This document shows, piece by piece, positions 45,516 through 57,322 of a stretch of 64,000 nucleotides of DNA. The stretch comes from Chaetomium olivaceum (lineage: Eukaryota; Ascomycota; Sordariomycetes; Sordariales; Chaetomiaceae). Where the stretch lies: assembly GCA_039881045.1 (NCBI GenBank), contig JAYWVB010000001.1, forward strand, positions 124,001 to 188,000, in the 5' to 3' direction. The notes under the pieces are model-generated. The model saw only the letters and a list, made by a program, of their open reading frames with translations. It ran no database searches and was not told the DNA's origin. Both the position numbers and the translations under genes were made by a program. Numbering within the stretch: position 1 is the stretch's first letter; the number at the start of each line of letters is the position of its first letter.

Positions 45516-47008
45516 CTAGTCGATACAATCATCCCTCATCTTAAACAACACCCCAAACACCTCATCCGCCTTGGCCCTCACCGCATCATGATACCACCCG
45601 TTCGTCTCCCGCACCTTGATCCCCTTGACCAGCCCCGCCGTCTCCCGCGCCAGCTCAAAGTCCACGTACATGTCATCAACATAACTGACCGCGTACACAG
45701 GTACCTCGTTCCGCTGCAGCTGCGCCTCGTCGTACAGGTCCTCGTCCCACTCGGCCGTCGCCGCCAGGATGTCGGCCGCTTCGCGCAGCACGGACAGCTC
45801 CCGCCCCAGCGTGCCGTCAAAGTGGAACGGGTACACCATCTCGCCGGAGAAGTACAGCGGTTCCGTTGCGGGGTGTGTCTGCAGAAACTTGTCCGGGCTG
45901 GTGGCGAGCCAGGCGAAGGGCGCAAGGGCCTGGCCGACGCGCTGGGCGGCCCAGTTGGACGGCGGGGCGCCGGTGCGCTTGGTGTTGTAGATGGCCTCGT
46001 GGAGGATGGCGTAGATGGGGTGGGCGGGGAAGGAGATGTGGGCTTCGAACTCGGCGAGCGCGCTGTAGGTGAGGCGGCCGACCTGGTCGAGGTCGGCGGT
46101 GAAGCGCAGCACGAGCGAGTGGACCGAGTCGAGCCCGCCGTGGCCGCCGAAGGCGAGGCCGAGGGTGAGGAAGAGGGGCACGGTGAGGTTGCCGCCGGAG
46201 GGGAGCGGGTTTTGGGCCTGGGATTGGATGTGCTCGGCGATGCGGCGCACGGCGGCGATGTCCTCCGGGTATTTCTTGTAGTAGGCGGCGTTGCGCTCGA
46301 TCAGCTTCTTGTAGGTGGCGGCGTAGACTTCGTCTGGGGTGCGTTTGACCGGGGCAAGGCCGCCAGTCAGGAAGGCTTCTCTGAGGCTTTGGGGGTATTT
46401 GGAGAGGTAGGTCAGGCTAACGAAGCCGCCGAAGGACTGGCCAAAGATGGACCAGGCTTTCTTGTCCTCCTCAAAGTCCGCCGTCAGGCAGAGCCGAACA
46501 GCTTCCAGGTCACGCACAATGTTGTTGGCGCGGAACAGCTTCAGATAGTCGGCCTGCGCCTGGGGGTTGCCTTGTGACAGTACCGAGTCGGCGTTGATGG
46601 GTGTGCTGAGCCCGGTGCCGCGGTAGTCCAAGTACAGCACCTGGTAGCCACGGTTGAGGGCAACATGGGTTAGGGCATGGTTCTGTGGTCCACGGTTTCC
46701 AAACCCCGGTCCGCCTTCGAGATAGGCGAGATAGGGTGCCTTCTCCTTGCTAGCCAAGTCCGCGGCGGAGAGTGGAGTGATGGGACGCTCATTCTTCCTG
46801 ACACTGCGTCCAAACAGCTTCAGGGTGCCGGCCTCGGGCTGGGCATAGTTCTTTGGTACCTCGAAGAAGAGCTCAGTTATGTGCAGCTGACCTGGAATGT
46901 GTAAGTGACGTGGTCCAACCAACGACATGGGCAGTGGCTCGAGAGACTCCTACCGGGGAGAACATAAGCCCGCCGGCTAAGGAGTCGGGCAGCCTGAATA
47001 GCAGCCAT
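45516..47008 (-). CDS. Alpha/beta hydrolase, proline iminopeptidase-like (peptidase S33)
   Basis: Exons 47008-46954 and 46891-45516 give 476 residues. It starts MAAIQAARLLSRRAYVLPG-QLHITELFFEVP across a phase-1 intron of 62 nt. The fold elements are clear: GGPGFGNRGPQ (S33 oxyanion loop), YLDYRGTGLSTP, nucleophile elbow FGQSFGGF (Ser near residue 170), then a helical cap, DDMYVD (likely acid) and NGWYHDAV (likely His). The family removes N-terminal proline or cleaves related amides; the exact substrate is not predictable. The first residues could weakly suit a mitochondrial presequence, but no firm signal is seen. No frame breaks. Confidence 0.9.
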
Positions 47009-47714
47009 GTTTGGACACGTCGGAAAGGGATTCAAACAACCGAGGCTCAGTCACAGCTCTTGCAAGTCGTGTGATCTAATGCGTGATGCGGGACGTGTGA
47101 TGTCTGGTGTGCGATTTCAGCTTTGGGCCTCGTTGGGCAATTGAAGCTTCGGAACAGACCAATCAACTCAGGGAAACACCGACATTTGGAGAAAATGGGA
47201 CAGAATGAGCCGGATGCATTCAATTGCTCTTCCTCTTTGGAAGGAAATGCCCGAAATTACAAAAGCCGAGTTAGGGGCTTGACGGTACTCTTGCCAATTG
47301 GGTAAAACGGCAAGCAAACAGGTATGGAAACCTACAGAAAAACGGGAAATATCAAACAGATACGAGTCTGATATTCTGCGGTTAAAAACCTCGCGACTTG
47401 TTGTTGTGCTGGACACTTGATTGTTTTGCAAATTATTATTCGGAGATTCCGGGGGTTGTTGTAAGCCCCCGCCTGAAGCTCCTGAAGCGGGGATCGACAA
47501 CGGCGCTTCGGGATAATCGGGGTGGGGCCGGGTCGGGGTTTCGTTCCGAGGCCACGCAACGGAACGGCTTAACGTGGTGCCTGCCTCTGCTGGTGGGGCT
47601 TCTAGCTTTCCCCAAAACTGGAACTCGGAAAAGCCTGCAGGCGCAACTGGAAGCTCGTCATGCAACCAACCAACCTGGGAAGCTGCCCGAGCGAACAGGC
47701 GCAACCGATGTGAC
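47009..47714. other. Divergent promoter region, 706 bp
   Basis: Between the starts of the S33 hydrolase (-) and the CP-motif gene (+). Small frames only. It should contain both promoters. No distinctive repeat. Confidence 0.55.
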
Positions 47715-49335
47715 ATGAGCAACATCCAACTCATTCAGACTCTGACTGAGTCCTTTGTTGCGCTCTCAGATGAAGTTCAGTCGTTGATTGACCGCAAGAC
47801 CATTTTAGAGCACAAATTGCGTTATGCACATGAACAGGTATGTCGGATACTTTTCTTCTTTTTTTCTTTTCCGCCGCTTCCGTGATGATTTCTTTAGCTC
47901 TAGATCTGGAGCTGTCTCCCAAGGGAGCACAGCAGATGGAGACAACTTTAGTGTCTGATCCTAGCCAATTCATCATGATGTCTTACTACTCGAATTGAGC
48001 CCAACAGTCGGCTAACTCCAAGCTTGACAGTACCAATACCTTGCCGACAAGTACGCGCCTGCTGTGCCCGAAGTCGCCGAGACGCTAGTAAAGCTACAGC
48101 TGCCTCCGGATCTTCATCAACCTGTCGCGGCAGCAACCTCGGCCGTACCGTTACCGAAACGTAGCCAGCCTGGGAACAGTCAGCACCAGGTCGCGCTGCT
48201 TATCAGGGCGGGCCGCAAAGCTGCTCAGGAACTCGTGGCCGGCATCGTCAGTGCGAACCGAGGTGGGGAAACCTGGGAGGGCGACGAACAGTCAACTTCC
48301 CCAGACATGGATATCGTAACGTCGTTGTCGACCGTCCTCGAACAGGACTTCACCGTGGAAGGCAAGAAGGGCGTGCTAGCCTGCCCATTCTCGGCCCAGC
48401 CGAATCAAGACGGCGGCCTTCTCGAGGGCGCTGAGCGGGTCGACAGTCCTCAGGACCCAGCCGGCGCAGCCGACCCCTCGCCGCACAAGTCCTCTGACCC
48501 CATCTGCGCTGCCATGCTCAACGAGACCGCCGATCCGCCTGTGTCTGCTCCTTCCAAGTGCCCGATTCGTTTCCTAGACAAGCATTCGCCTGAAGAAATT
48601 GCCCACTACGTTGAAACGCACAAGCATTCAATTCCTCGAAGCCATGAGGTCTGCGTTAGGCGGTACCAGAAGAACGAGGAGCAGATCAAGAAGCTCGATG
48701 CCAAATACGGGAGTCTCGTGAACATGGTCAAGGATCTGAGTCATCTCCACCGTCCGATGATGCCACCCTCGAGACAGGAGCAGAGGGAGTCCGACAGAGC
48801 GTCGACCAAGAGAGTAGAGGAGTGGACACAGACGGTTGTGGCAGGTGATGCAGAGCCAGATGGCGACGAAACACCACCAGTAAGCGATGAGCGCGAGAGC
48901 CGCTTTGACCGCCCCATGAGGGACGTGCGGGTTGGGGAATCGCCCAGTCGGCCATGGGGGATATCAGTACCCTTGGAGGCGGGACTTCGCCAGCCCGAGG
49001 CATCCCCAAAACCGCTTACAGGCGACCTTGCGCGGCCGCCCAAGGAAGCGACAGGCCCTGCGAAATGCCCGTTTGACCATACCAAGATGTTCCCGGGAGC
49101 AAAGCGAGAGGATATCGTGGATGCTCCGGTCAAGCCCCCAGCTACCCCGGTCAAGGTTGAGGCACCGCCGCCGAGCACGCCGCAACCCACCTTTGTCAAT
49201 CTCCCCGAGGTACCGGCGTCAACTGGGGAGAAGGGCGACCGCCCGCAGGTTGTTTTCAATATTTCCGGCCCCGTCTTTATCGGTTACCCGATGGAGCAGG
49301 CCATGGAGTTCATGAAGCAGTTTCAGGGACAGTGA
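47715..49335 (+). CDS. Uncharacterised fungal protein with Cys-Pro motifs and a coiled-coil start
   Basis: Exons 47715-47837 and 48031-49335, 475 residues; the intron is long (193 nt) and ends GACAG. The N-terminus is helical (IQLIQTLTESFVALSDEVQSLIDRKTILEHKLRYAHEQ-YQYLADKYA), probably a coiled coil. Three Cys-Pro motifs stand out: LACPFSAQ, SKCPIRFLDKHSPEEIAHYV and AKCPFDHTKMFPG. After the second lies a conserved-looking block, KHSIPRSHEVCVRRYQKNEEQIKKLDAKYGSLVNMVKDL. The C-terminus has QVVFNISGPVFIGYPMEQAMEF. I do not know the family. The CP motifs resemble heme-regulatory motifs, but that is only a resemblance. A frame in the intron (47900-47997) looks protein-like but cannot be spliced in without a stop. 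Confidence 0.75.
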
Positions 49336-49644
49336 TGATTAGGATTGGTGTGGTTTAGTGATTTCCTTTCGTGGTTTATTGTTTAGCGAGCAAGGCGTTC
49401 GGGCAGCGTACCGGGGATACCACTTGGCTGTTCTGGGAGGTATTCCGTCGATGGCAACATCAGGATGTACTCTACACAATGTTTATTTGATTTTAACAGA
49501 TTGTATAATGCTACTCCTTTAAAAACTGTCCCGTTTATTCGCATCCAACCCCACGCAAACGCCTGTCTATTCCAACGCCGCCATGTGAGAACCGAGCAAC
49601 CAGCTGAACTATGAAACCGCCAAGTCTGAGTTCGACAACAATAC
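49336..49644. other. Convergent intergenic region (two 3' ends)
   Basis: 309 bp with AT-rich 3' UTR character. Nothing else seen. Confidence 0.55.
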
Positions 49645-50942
49645 CTATTTTGTTGCGCCCTTTATACCCCCGTTTCCATGCCCATTCGACCCGAAGCCGT
49701 TACCCGCGGGCTCATCGTCCCAGCTATCCCGATACCCGTCGCCGGAGGCATCCCACAGCGAGATGTCGTCGTCGTCCATCAGCGCGGCAGCATCCAGCTC
49801 GTCCGGATCCACCATGCGCCCGTTCTCCAGATCGTCGCCCATCACCCCCTGCTCCAGGTCGTCGTCGTCGCCGTCCAGCAGAGCCTCACCCGCTTCGAGC
49901 TGGGCCTCGCGCGCCAGCTCGGCCGCCCGCGCCATGGTGCGCCGGTAGATGAACAGCCCCACGGCGAAGCCCAGCAGCCCGAAGGCGGCCATGCTGAGGT
50001 AGTTGATGGCGCGGTCGAACCCGCTCATCTTGTCGCCCTCCTTGGCCAGCTCCGCGAGCCGCGCGCCGATGAAGACGTGCACGAGGAGTTTCGGTCTGTG
50101 GTCCCTTGTTAGTTTACGCATCACCACTAGCTGGGTAGGGAAGGTAACGAGAACAACGAAAAACAGGCAGAATAAGAAAAAGGAGGAACGTACGTCGCCC
50201 CCAACGTAGCCAGCACGAACTGCCCGACCCCGACACTACCCACCGTCGCCAAAAACCCATTACTCAGGCTATACGGCAGCGGACACAACCTAATCATGAC
50301 CAACACGCCCAGGCCATCCCTCCTCAGCACCTGGCCCAGCGCCACGAACCGCTTATCCGAGCCCACCAGCCGCTGCACATACCCCCTCGCCCACCCGCGA
50401 CTCGCCACAAACGCGGCGCCCGAGCCCACCACCGTCGCGCTCGCCGCCAGCGGCCACCCCAAGGGAAAGCCATACACAAACCCGGCCAGCGTCACGCAGG
50501 TCGAGTACCCGAACACGGGCGGGAACGCCGTGGCGATGGTGGCCAGCCACAGGGGCAGCCAGCCGAGCGGCTGCGTGCGCCAGGACTGGGCGGCGCCACC
50601 GAGCGCGACGAGGATGCTGTGCGAGTAGACCAGGAAGAGGACGGCGAGGGTGAGGAGGAGGAGGCTGGAGAGCAGGAGCAGCAGTTGGTAGCGGAGGGGG
50701 AGGGAGTAGTAGAAGCGGGTGTATTGGGTGTAGAGGTAGGTGGCGGTGGTGAGGGCGGTGGCGAGGAAGGTTTTGGTGGTGGTGATGATGGGTGGTGAGG
50801 GCGGTGGTGGTGCTGGCGGTGGTGGTGGCGTGCGAGTGGGCGGTGCCGGGGCGGCGGGTGGAGAGGCGGCGGGCTCCGGGGGGTGTTGGGCGAGGGGTCC
50901 AGGGGGGAGGGGGGAGGTTGTTGGTGTCGAGGTTGAAGTCAT
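49645..50942 (-). CDS. tvp38: Tvp38/TMEM64-family Golgi membrane protein
   Basis: Exons 50942-50194 and 50095-49645, 399 residues. A Pro-rich cytosolic N-terminus of about 50 residues precedes several membrane segments: YQLLLLLSSLLLLTLAVLFLVYS, WLPLWLATIATAFPPVFGYS, LAGFVYGFPLGWPLAASATV and SMAAFGLLGFAVGLFIYRR. The VTT (SNARE-associated) core reads GSGAAFVASRGWARGYVQRL, then VLRRDGLGVLVMIRLCPLPYSLSNGFLATVGSVGVGQFVLATLGATPKLLVHVFIGARL. The second intron border falls inside GAT-PKLL (GTACGT...CTAAC...CACAG). The tail is acidic (DGDDDDLEQGVMGDDLENG). Tvp38 acts in Golgi vesicle traffic in yeast, and VTT proteins are lipid scramblases in other systems. Confidence 0.93.
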
Positions 50943-51842
50943 CCGTGTCGGTGGGAGGGGCGGGTGGTGATTATGGTTGGGGGGGAGGTGGTTCGGTTGG
51001 AGGAGGCATCGTGGAAGACGTCGTCTTCTTGGGGGGGAGGCATCGCCGTGGTGGTGGTGTTGGGCTTATTTACTCTCGATGTGCCGGGCCGTGTCTGTGA
51101 CTGAGCCGGGATCGTGTTGTCCCCGGGAAGGGCGGGAAGGTGGTAGGCGCGGACACAACTGCTACCTGGGCATAGCGATGGCGTTTGTATTCACTGTAGG
51201 TCTCGTAGGATATAGCGGTATCGTGGACTTCGAATTGGGCGCTTGGGAGTTTGGCGTTGGAGCCGGCAGAAGGTGCCTGGAACACAAAAAAAAGGGACGG
51301 GGTTGATGAGGTTCCATGTCAGATTACCAGGGATCTGCGGGTCGGAACTGGCCCAGACTCAGCCACGGGGCCTCGCTTTGAGAGCTGATTAGAGCGCTGA
51401 CGCGCCCAGACCAACCGTTTCAATGAATGGTGCGGTGTGGCACAGAATCTATGCATGGCATGTCGTCGTTGTCTGGGCCAGGATAGGTAGGGAGGTATAC
51501 GTAGGCAGAGGAATTGAGATTGGCGAAAGCCTAACGACACTGTTATCGGTGCATGACATGCCATGCCATGGACATCTCCAAAGAGACCAGACCATGAAGG
51601 TGCAAGGCTGTGAGTTCGTTGCGCACTGTAGGATCAGCAGGGGCTGCATCATCCCGCCCGGAAACGTCATTGCCAAGGTCAAGGCCCACACTGTCAACTT
51701 CTCTCTCGGCATGGATTAGCACAGGGGGGTTCATCCAGGGGCAGGCTTCATATCTCGAGTTCAAGACTTTTACTTCTTTCTGTTCAAAGGTAGCTACGGT
51801 CCCACCCAAGGGCACCAGTAAACGCACCTCGATGCCCCGTTG
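50943..51842. other. Intergenic, 0.9 kb
   Basis: Promoter side of tvp38 and 3' side of the CCCH/Smr gene. G-rich on the + strand just after 50943 and otherwise ordinary. No gene or repeat supported. Confidence 0.55.
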
Positions 51843-54145
51843 TCACCTACCCCGAGCACCCGAAGGGCCCTTGGGCGGTTCCTTGGCCGCCGACGTGTCC
51901 CTAACAAGCAGCTTGACCTTACCCTCGCCAATCTCGACACCTTGGGATAGGATATCCACCTCCTCCTTGGCCTCTTCCTTCCTCATCAGTGTCTTGCCGT
52001 CCTGCGAGAGCGTGCGGTCCCAGCTGCGCGCGTCGATGCCCAGAATGCCCCCGGTGCTGTTCCGGTCGCCGGGCACCGAGAACTCGCGGTACGCGTAGCG
52101 CCACTCGTTCAGGAAACCCCGGACCGCCTTGCCGACCTTGTCCTTGCCATTCTTGCTATGGTGGCCGGTGCCCGTGATGGCATAGATCGGTCGGCTTTCC
52201 GAGGCATTCTCCGTCAGGATGCCCTCGAGATATTCCACCGCCTCCTCGGGGTGCAGCCCGTGCAGGTCCACGTAGATCTCGGGGCAGTCCCCTCTGGATT
52301 TGTTGCGCTCCTCGTACAGCTGCTGGGCCGCCTCGCGATGAGCCTTCCGCATGAGGTCATTCTCGCTCTGCCCGCGCAGACTGAGCGCCTTGGCGGCCCG
52401 CGCGTCGTTACGGTTCCAGGCCTGAGCAGCACTGTTTCATGTCAGTATTTGTCACAATCCACTCCATCTTCCTTTGCCGGCATGACAAACCTCTGAAGAA
52501 ACTTGTTCCGGAGACCACCGTGCTTGATGGCCTCCTGTCGCGCCTTGAGATACGCCTTGTTGGCCTTGTCACCAGTTTCAAGCCAGGGAATGTGCTTCGG
52601 GTTCGAGATCGCCTGGGCAGCCGCACTGTTTTCTCCATTGCGGACGCTGGTCGAGCTACCGTTGCGGGGAGCCCTACGGTTTGGCACGGCCGGAGTCGGC
52701 GTTGGCGACATCTTGACAATGTCCGCCAGCGTGCTGGGCGCAAAATTCTCTTTAGGCCCGTGGCCATGGCCACCTCTCTTACCGTGATGCTTCTTGCCCT
52801 GCTTTACTATAGCAGCACCGAGCGAAGGGAACGCATCGGCGTCATCAGGGGAAGGCGCAGACTGGGTGTTGTCCTTTTGCTGATGCCGACTGCCTGGCCG
52901 AGACCTAGGCCGGTCGGGGTAGGAATTGTGACCCTTGAACCCGGGTGGAGGGGTCACGCCCAATGTCGGATAGCTGGCGGTAGTCGCAAAGAGCTGCTCT
53001 GGCGTACCCGGCTGGAGCGCCGGAAAGTTGCTGTAGTCCTGCAAGTTCACGGTGGCATGCTGCATGGGCGGCGTACTAGACCCATCGATGTGCAGCCGGT
53101 TGACGAGATGCGAGGGATCGTGCGAGAAGATACAGGTGCTGCCCGCAAGGCAGTTGCCCGCAACCCAGTACCTGCGCCATGTCAGTTCCGAATCAACCCG
53201 GGGATTTCCCGCAACTCACTTGCAGATATGGCTGCTCAGGTCGTGACTAAAGCGGCAGTCGGCTCGCAGACACTGGCCAGTGGAAAGATAAAACTTGCAA
53301 ATGACGCCCGACTTCTGCTGATCTGCCGGGGTGCCCGGGCGGCCATCAGGGCTCATGGTCTTCCCGATAGTGACCCGATTCTCTTCGGCCTGAGCAGCCA
53401 GCGCGAGATTATCCTGCACCTGCGTCTCCATGATAGCCGCGACGGTGGCGCCGAGATCGTAGCCGTGCATGGCGAGGGCGGCGCTGATCTCGTCGTCCGA
53501 CTTGGTCTGCCCGAGGATCGACCGTAGCATGTCGTAGGGGGTCATATCCGACTGCTGCTGCGTCGAAACAAACTCGGGCGCGCTCACGTTCAGCCCGCTG
53601 GAGCCACCAACCGAAGATGTCACGCTGATTGCATCGTCGCTCACGAGCCAGTCCACATTGTCAGACTGGTAGTCGCCAAAAACCTCCTGTGACGGCGTGT
53701 CGTCATGGGCAAATTGGTAGGCGTTTAGGTTTGGGCTGTGCGGCACGGGGGCAGCAAACGCCAGCCTGGGAGAGGGCCGCGGCGAGCCAAAAGGGGACGC
53801 AGTCGAAGACTTTGTCCGACTAAACGGTGTAGGCATGAATCCCGGCGGGGCAAGGGGACTGACGCCCAACCGAGGAGAACTCGAGAGCGGGGTCCCAGCG
53901 CTACGCCAGGAGGCCGGTGACGGCCGCCGCAAGATGGTTTGCCGAATCGGTGGCGGCGAGGTTGTGCTCCCCCCTCCTTCTCGGTATCTCCATAATGCAT
54001 CTAATATTGCATTTTCTAACGCTTGCCCAGCCAAGCTGGTTTTCACTTTGAGCAACTCCTCGAGCCTGTCCGTCTTGTCCTCATCCTCGATGTTCGGGTC
54101 CTGGAGGATCGGGAGACAAATCTCGTACGTCTCGTCGGAGACCAT
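51843..54145 (-). CDS. CCCH zinc-finger / DUF1771 / Smr-domain protein
   Basis: Exons 54145-53220, 53171-52491 and 52431-51843 give 731 residues. The start is helical (EICLPILQDPNIEDEDKTDRLEELL), then comes a Ser/Pro-rich region and a CUE/UBA-like helix set (MTPYDMLRSILGQTKSDDEISAALAMHGYDLGATVAAIME). Two CCCH fingers follow: ICKFYLSTGQCLRADCRFSH and, across intron 1, CKYWVAGNCLAGSTCIFSH. The C-terminus has DUF1771 (AWNRNDARAAKALSLRGQSENDLMRKAHREAAQQLYEERNK) and an Smr domain (YVDLHGLHPEEAVEYLEGIL; TGTGHHSKNGKDKVGKAVRGFLNE). The D-L-H-G and T-G-x-G-x-H motifs mark an intact Smr endonuclease-like fold. Smr proteins with CUE and CCCH modules act on mRNA in ribosome-associated decay (compare Cue2/NONU-1); such a role here is inference. 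Confidence 0.92.
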
Positions 54146-55518
54146 GGTTTCGGTCAACGGAGGGTTGGAGGGTGTGGTAGGTAGGGAAGGTCGTGGAAAC
54201 GGCGGTTTACTCGGTGGTCTAAGAAACCTAGTTGGGGGTTACCCAACGTTGGGGTCAAAGGTATTATGCTTGAGACGATCGGTAAATCGGATCAAAGGCG
54301 GAGAAACGAAACAAGGTACAAAGAAATCGAAGTAAGGAGAGAGAAAGGGAGCGTGACTGGGCACGGCGTATGGATGGTTGGTGGTATGTGCCTGGTCAGC
54401 AGCTATGTCGGGCGTCGAGCGGAGTCGGTGAGCTGGCTGCCGCGAGCCCCGGGGTCGGAGCGGCAGAGCGACTGATAATTCACCGCGACAGCACGGGTGC
54501 GGTACGATGAGAGGTCCGAAAAAAGTAGAGATGAAAGCAATGGTAGATGTCTAGTCGCATGTTGTCATCGAGGGGTGCCGACTATGGTCTCCAGGGGGGG
54601 TTGCGGTTGCGGGCAGGGATCGAGAAACGGGGCGGTGGATTACGCGACACGGTGGGAGTTGTTGTATGTTGGGAGAACTCCAAAGTCCAAAGAGGGTTGA
54701 TGGTAAGACTGGCCCCCCGCAAGAGAGAAAAGAAGCGAAAATGTAAGATGACAAGGAAAGAAGCCGATCAGTATTGAACGCGACGAATTGTTAGAGCGCC
54801 TAGACAGTCCGCGTGTTCAGCTGCGACCGAAACCAGGTGCGGACTGGAAGGCGATCTGGGGGCACCCGCCGTCCGAACAGCTCCTGAGGACCGGGCTGCA
54901 AGGTGCTGAGGTGGTAGGTTCTGGGGGAATTCGAGGGCGCCTTGGTCCAGGTGGGGCTCTGAATACAGTGCAAGAAGACACAGTAATCACACGGTGCCAA
55001 GGTCAGGCGTCCCGCTGTGACCCAACCTTTCGTTCGCTGGCTGAGCCCAATCCCCACCGAAGGGACCGGCCGAGCTGAGAGGTTGAGCGGCTCGTGATTG
55101 GTGCAACTTGACCTCCCTCCCTCGCACGAACAAAGTAAGTCCTCGACCACCTCGACCACCTCGATCACGTAGTCGGTTGGTTGGTTGGTTGGGTAGTCAG
55201 GTGATTTTGTGCTTTTTGAGTTGAATGTATAACAGCTAACAGCCGGTAGGTTGTGGCGATATTTCAACGACGGGAACCCATCAGCACACGTACAACCAGA
55301 TAACTACATAACTTCCTTACCTACCCACTCAACCTCCCCCTACGGTAGGTTAAATGTTATACAACGCATGCAGCTCGCCCCGGCTCTTTATGTGTTGATA
55401 TGTATTTGCATGTACTAAATTGCAAATTCCTCTCGAGTACAACCCCCTTCCTTAACAATGAGCTATTCAACAGAATTAGGCGCCCTTGAATCTTTGGTGA
55501 ATATTTGGTATATACTAC
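54146..55518. other. Intergenic, 1.4 kb, with short tandem repeats
   Basis: Promoter side of the CCCH/Smr gene (54146-54780) and 3' side of the F-box/JmjC gene. Holds three copies of CCTCGACCA/CCTCGATCA at 55142-55168 and a GGTT run at 55176-55192. Sequence from 55270 to 55510 is AT-rich. No gene supported. Confidence 0.55.
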
Positions 55519-57322
55519 CTAAGGCACCTCATCATCTTCGTCTCCGAACCCAAACCCAAAGCTAAACCCCGTGCTCTTCTTCTGCGGTTGATCTCCCGAG
55601 CTCTCGTCATCGCCCACCACAGAATCCCAACGTCTTTTCTTTTCGGCCAACTGTCTGAGACCCGCCTCAAGCAAGTCAGGCCGCTCTTCTCTCAAGCGGC
55701 CGATAAAAAGACCGTACGGGTCAGCAATCTCGTACTCAAATCCAGAGACCTGGTCTGCTTTGTCCTTCAGGAAGGACATGACACCGCCTAAGTGAGTTTC
55801 GGGCACGAAGTTTTGCGTTAGAGCAATCCCATCCTCTAGGTTCACAACGAGATGCCACCAACCGCTCGGAACATGGAGAATCTCGCCCGCCTTGCAGATG
55901 CCCTCTCTGCACTCGGGCAACTTGCGGGCTTCCGAATGGAATTCCAGCAACCACTCAGCAATGCTCAGCGGACTCGTGACTTCGCTGCTGTCCTTAGAAA
56001 CGAACACGCCAGGTACGGATGCTGACGGCGGAAACATGATCCAGTACTTGGCGCCCTGGATTACGGCATTCCAGGCGCTCGTCGCATTGGGGTCCTTATG
56101 AAAGGTAGATCCGCTGCGCTCGGGTCCGATGATGAGCCAGCGGTGGGCCGGCCGTTCGGCTCCGAGGAGCTCAAAGTAGTCAGGCCCGAAGCAGTCCGGC
56201 TTCCGGTATGCCGCGCCTTCCTCTTCGCCAATCTTCAACGACATCTTCTCGGCAAACTTCCGATCGAACAAGTAGAGCGGGCTCTCGTCCTGGTTGTTGC
56301 GCATGTACTGGTAGTAGGTTTTGAACGACCAATCCACCGCTTCCGCTCGGAACACGACATCCGAATACCGGGATAGGAGGCTCTCCAGTGTCCATGACTG
56401 GGTGACTGACCAAGCCTGGATGCATTCGGTGAGGATGAACGGCTTCTTGCTCCACTTCCCTGCGAATTCCTCGTATGAGAGATCCCCGAAGCGATCGATC
56501 TCGTTCGCCGTTGGAATGTTCTTGGTGTAGTGACTCAGGGAGATATGACTGCAGACGAACGGGCGGTGCAATACATCAGAGAAAACACTGCTGCAGTCGA
56601 CCCGGATGTTTTGCCCGGGGGACAAGTCCAGAACCGTCGCCCTCCAGGTTCCTCGCCACTCGAAGGAGGACTTGTTGCCAAGGTCTGATCTGGAGCACCG
56701 TCAACAGATGTCCCCATGCCTTGTAACGATACAATGAGCCGCTTGGCAAGAATCAAAGGACAAGTTCCGCGACCCATGTAACCGGGAAAGGCCGACCGAT
56801 GAGGAAACCGTAGCCCTGACCTGGACGGGACTTGAAACCCAACCGGTACGAACACAAAATCAACATACCTACCCTGACACGCTTCCCACCTCTGCTTCGT
56901 ACCTGGTGTTGCGGCGCAGTTTACTGTACATATCACGGGGAGCACATGTGAATCACTTACTCTAAAAAGATTGTTTTCCATATGTCGTCAGCCATGCAGC
57001 ACGCAAAGAGAAACTTGCATGTATAGCCAAACAGCCTCAAAGTGTGCGCATCTAGGTATTCCAACAGCTGCATGAGCATTTCGTCGGGCAGAATTTGCAG
57101 CACCCCTAGAAATCTTCGAGCATCCTTGCCGCCGCTTGAGAAGTACTTGTTGCCTAGCGGTTTGACACCAAAGGGGTGTGATGGCACGGAAGAGCCGAGG
57201 CTAGGGTCATCTTGACCGCCGTTGGGAATGACTGTGACTGGGTGACTCAATGGCTGACTCCCATTGCCCTCCCCTGCGAAGGCGCAGCTGTGACTTTGCC
57301 GCTGATGCGAGGGCAGCAGCAT
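55519..57322 (-). CDS. F-box and JmjC (JMJD6-like) domain protein
   Basis: Exons 57322-56961 and 56689-55519, 510 residues; the intron (271 nt) joins IWKTIFLE to SDLGNKSSFEWRGTWRAT. The F-box is GVLQILPDEMLMQLLEYLDAHTLRLFGYTCKFLFACCMADDIWK (about residues 75-118), suggesting an SCF ubiquitin ligase link. The JmjC/cupin part has WLIIGPERSGSTFHKDPNATSAWNAVIQG, with HxD iron ligands near 317-319, and GEILHVPSGWWHLVVNLEDGIALTQNFV, with the distal His near 399. The three ligands and the Asn/Thr that contact 2-oxoglutarate look intact, so a 2-oxoglutarate/Fe(II) hydroxylase is likely; the substrate is unknown. The end GFSFGFGFGDEDDEV is acidic. ATG 57322 was chosen over upstream in-frame non-ATG codons; the true start could differ. 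Confidence 0.9.

Noticed and set aside
47838..48030. An internal exon (ALDLELSPKGAQQMETTLV-like frame) in the CP-motif gene.
   Set aside because: From the phase-0 upstream exon every acceptor in this stretch leads to an immediate stop, while a single 193-nt intron keeps the frame.
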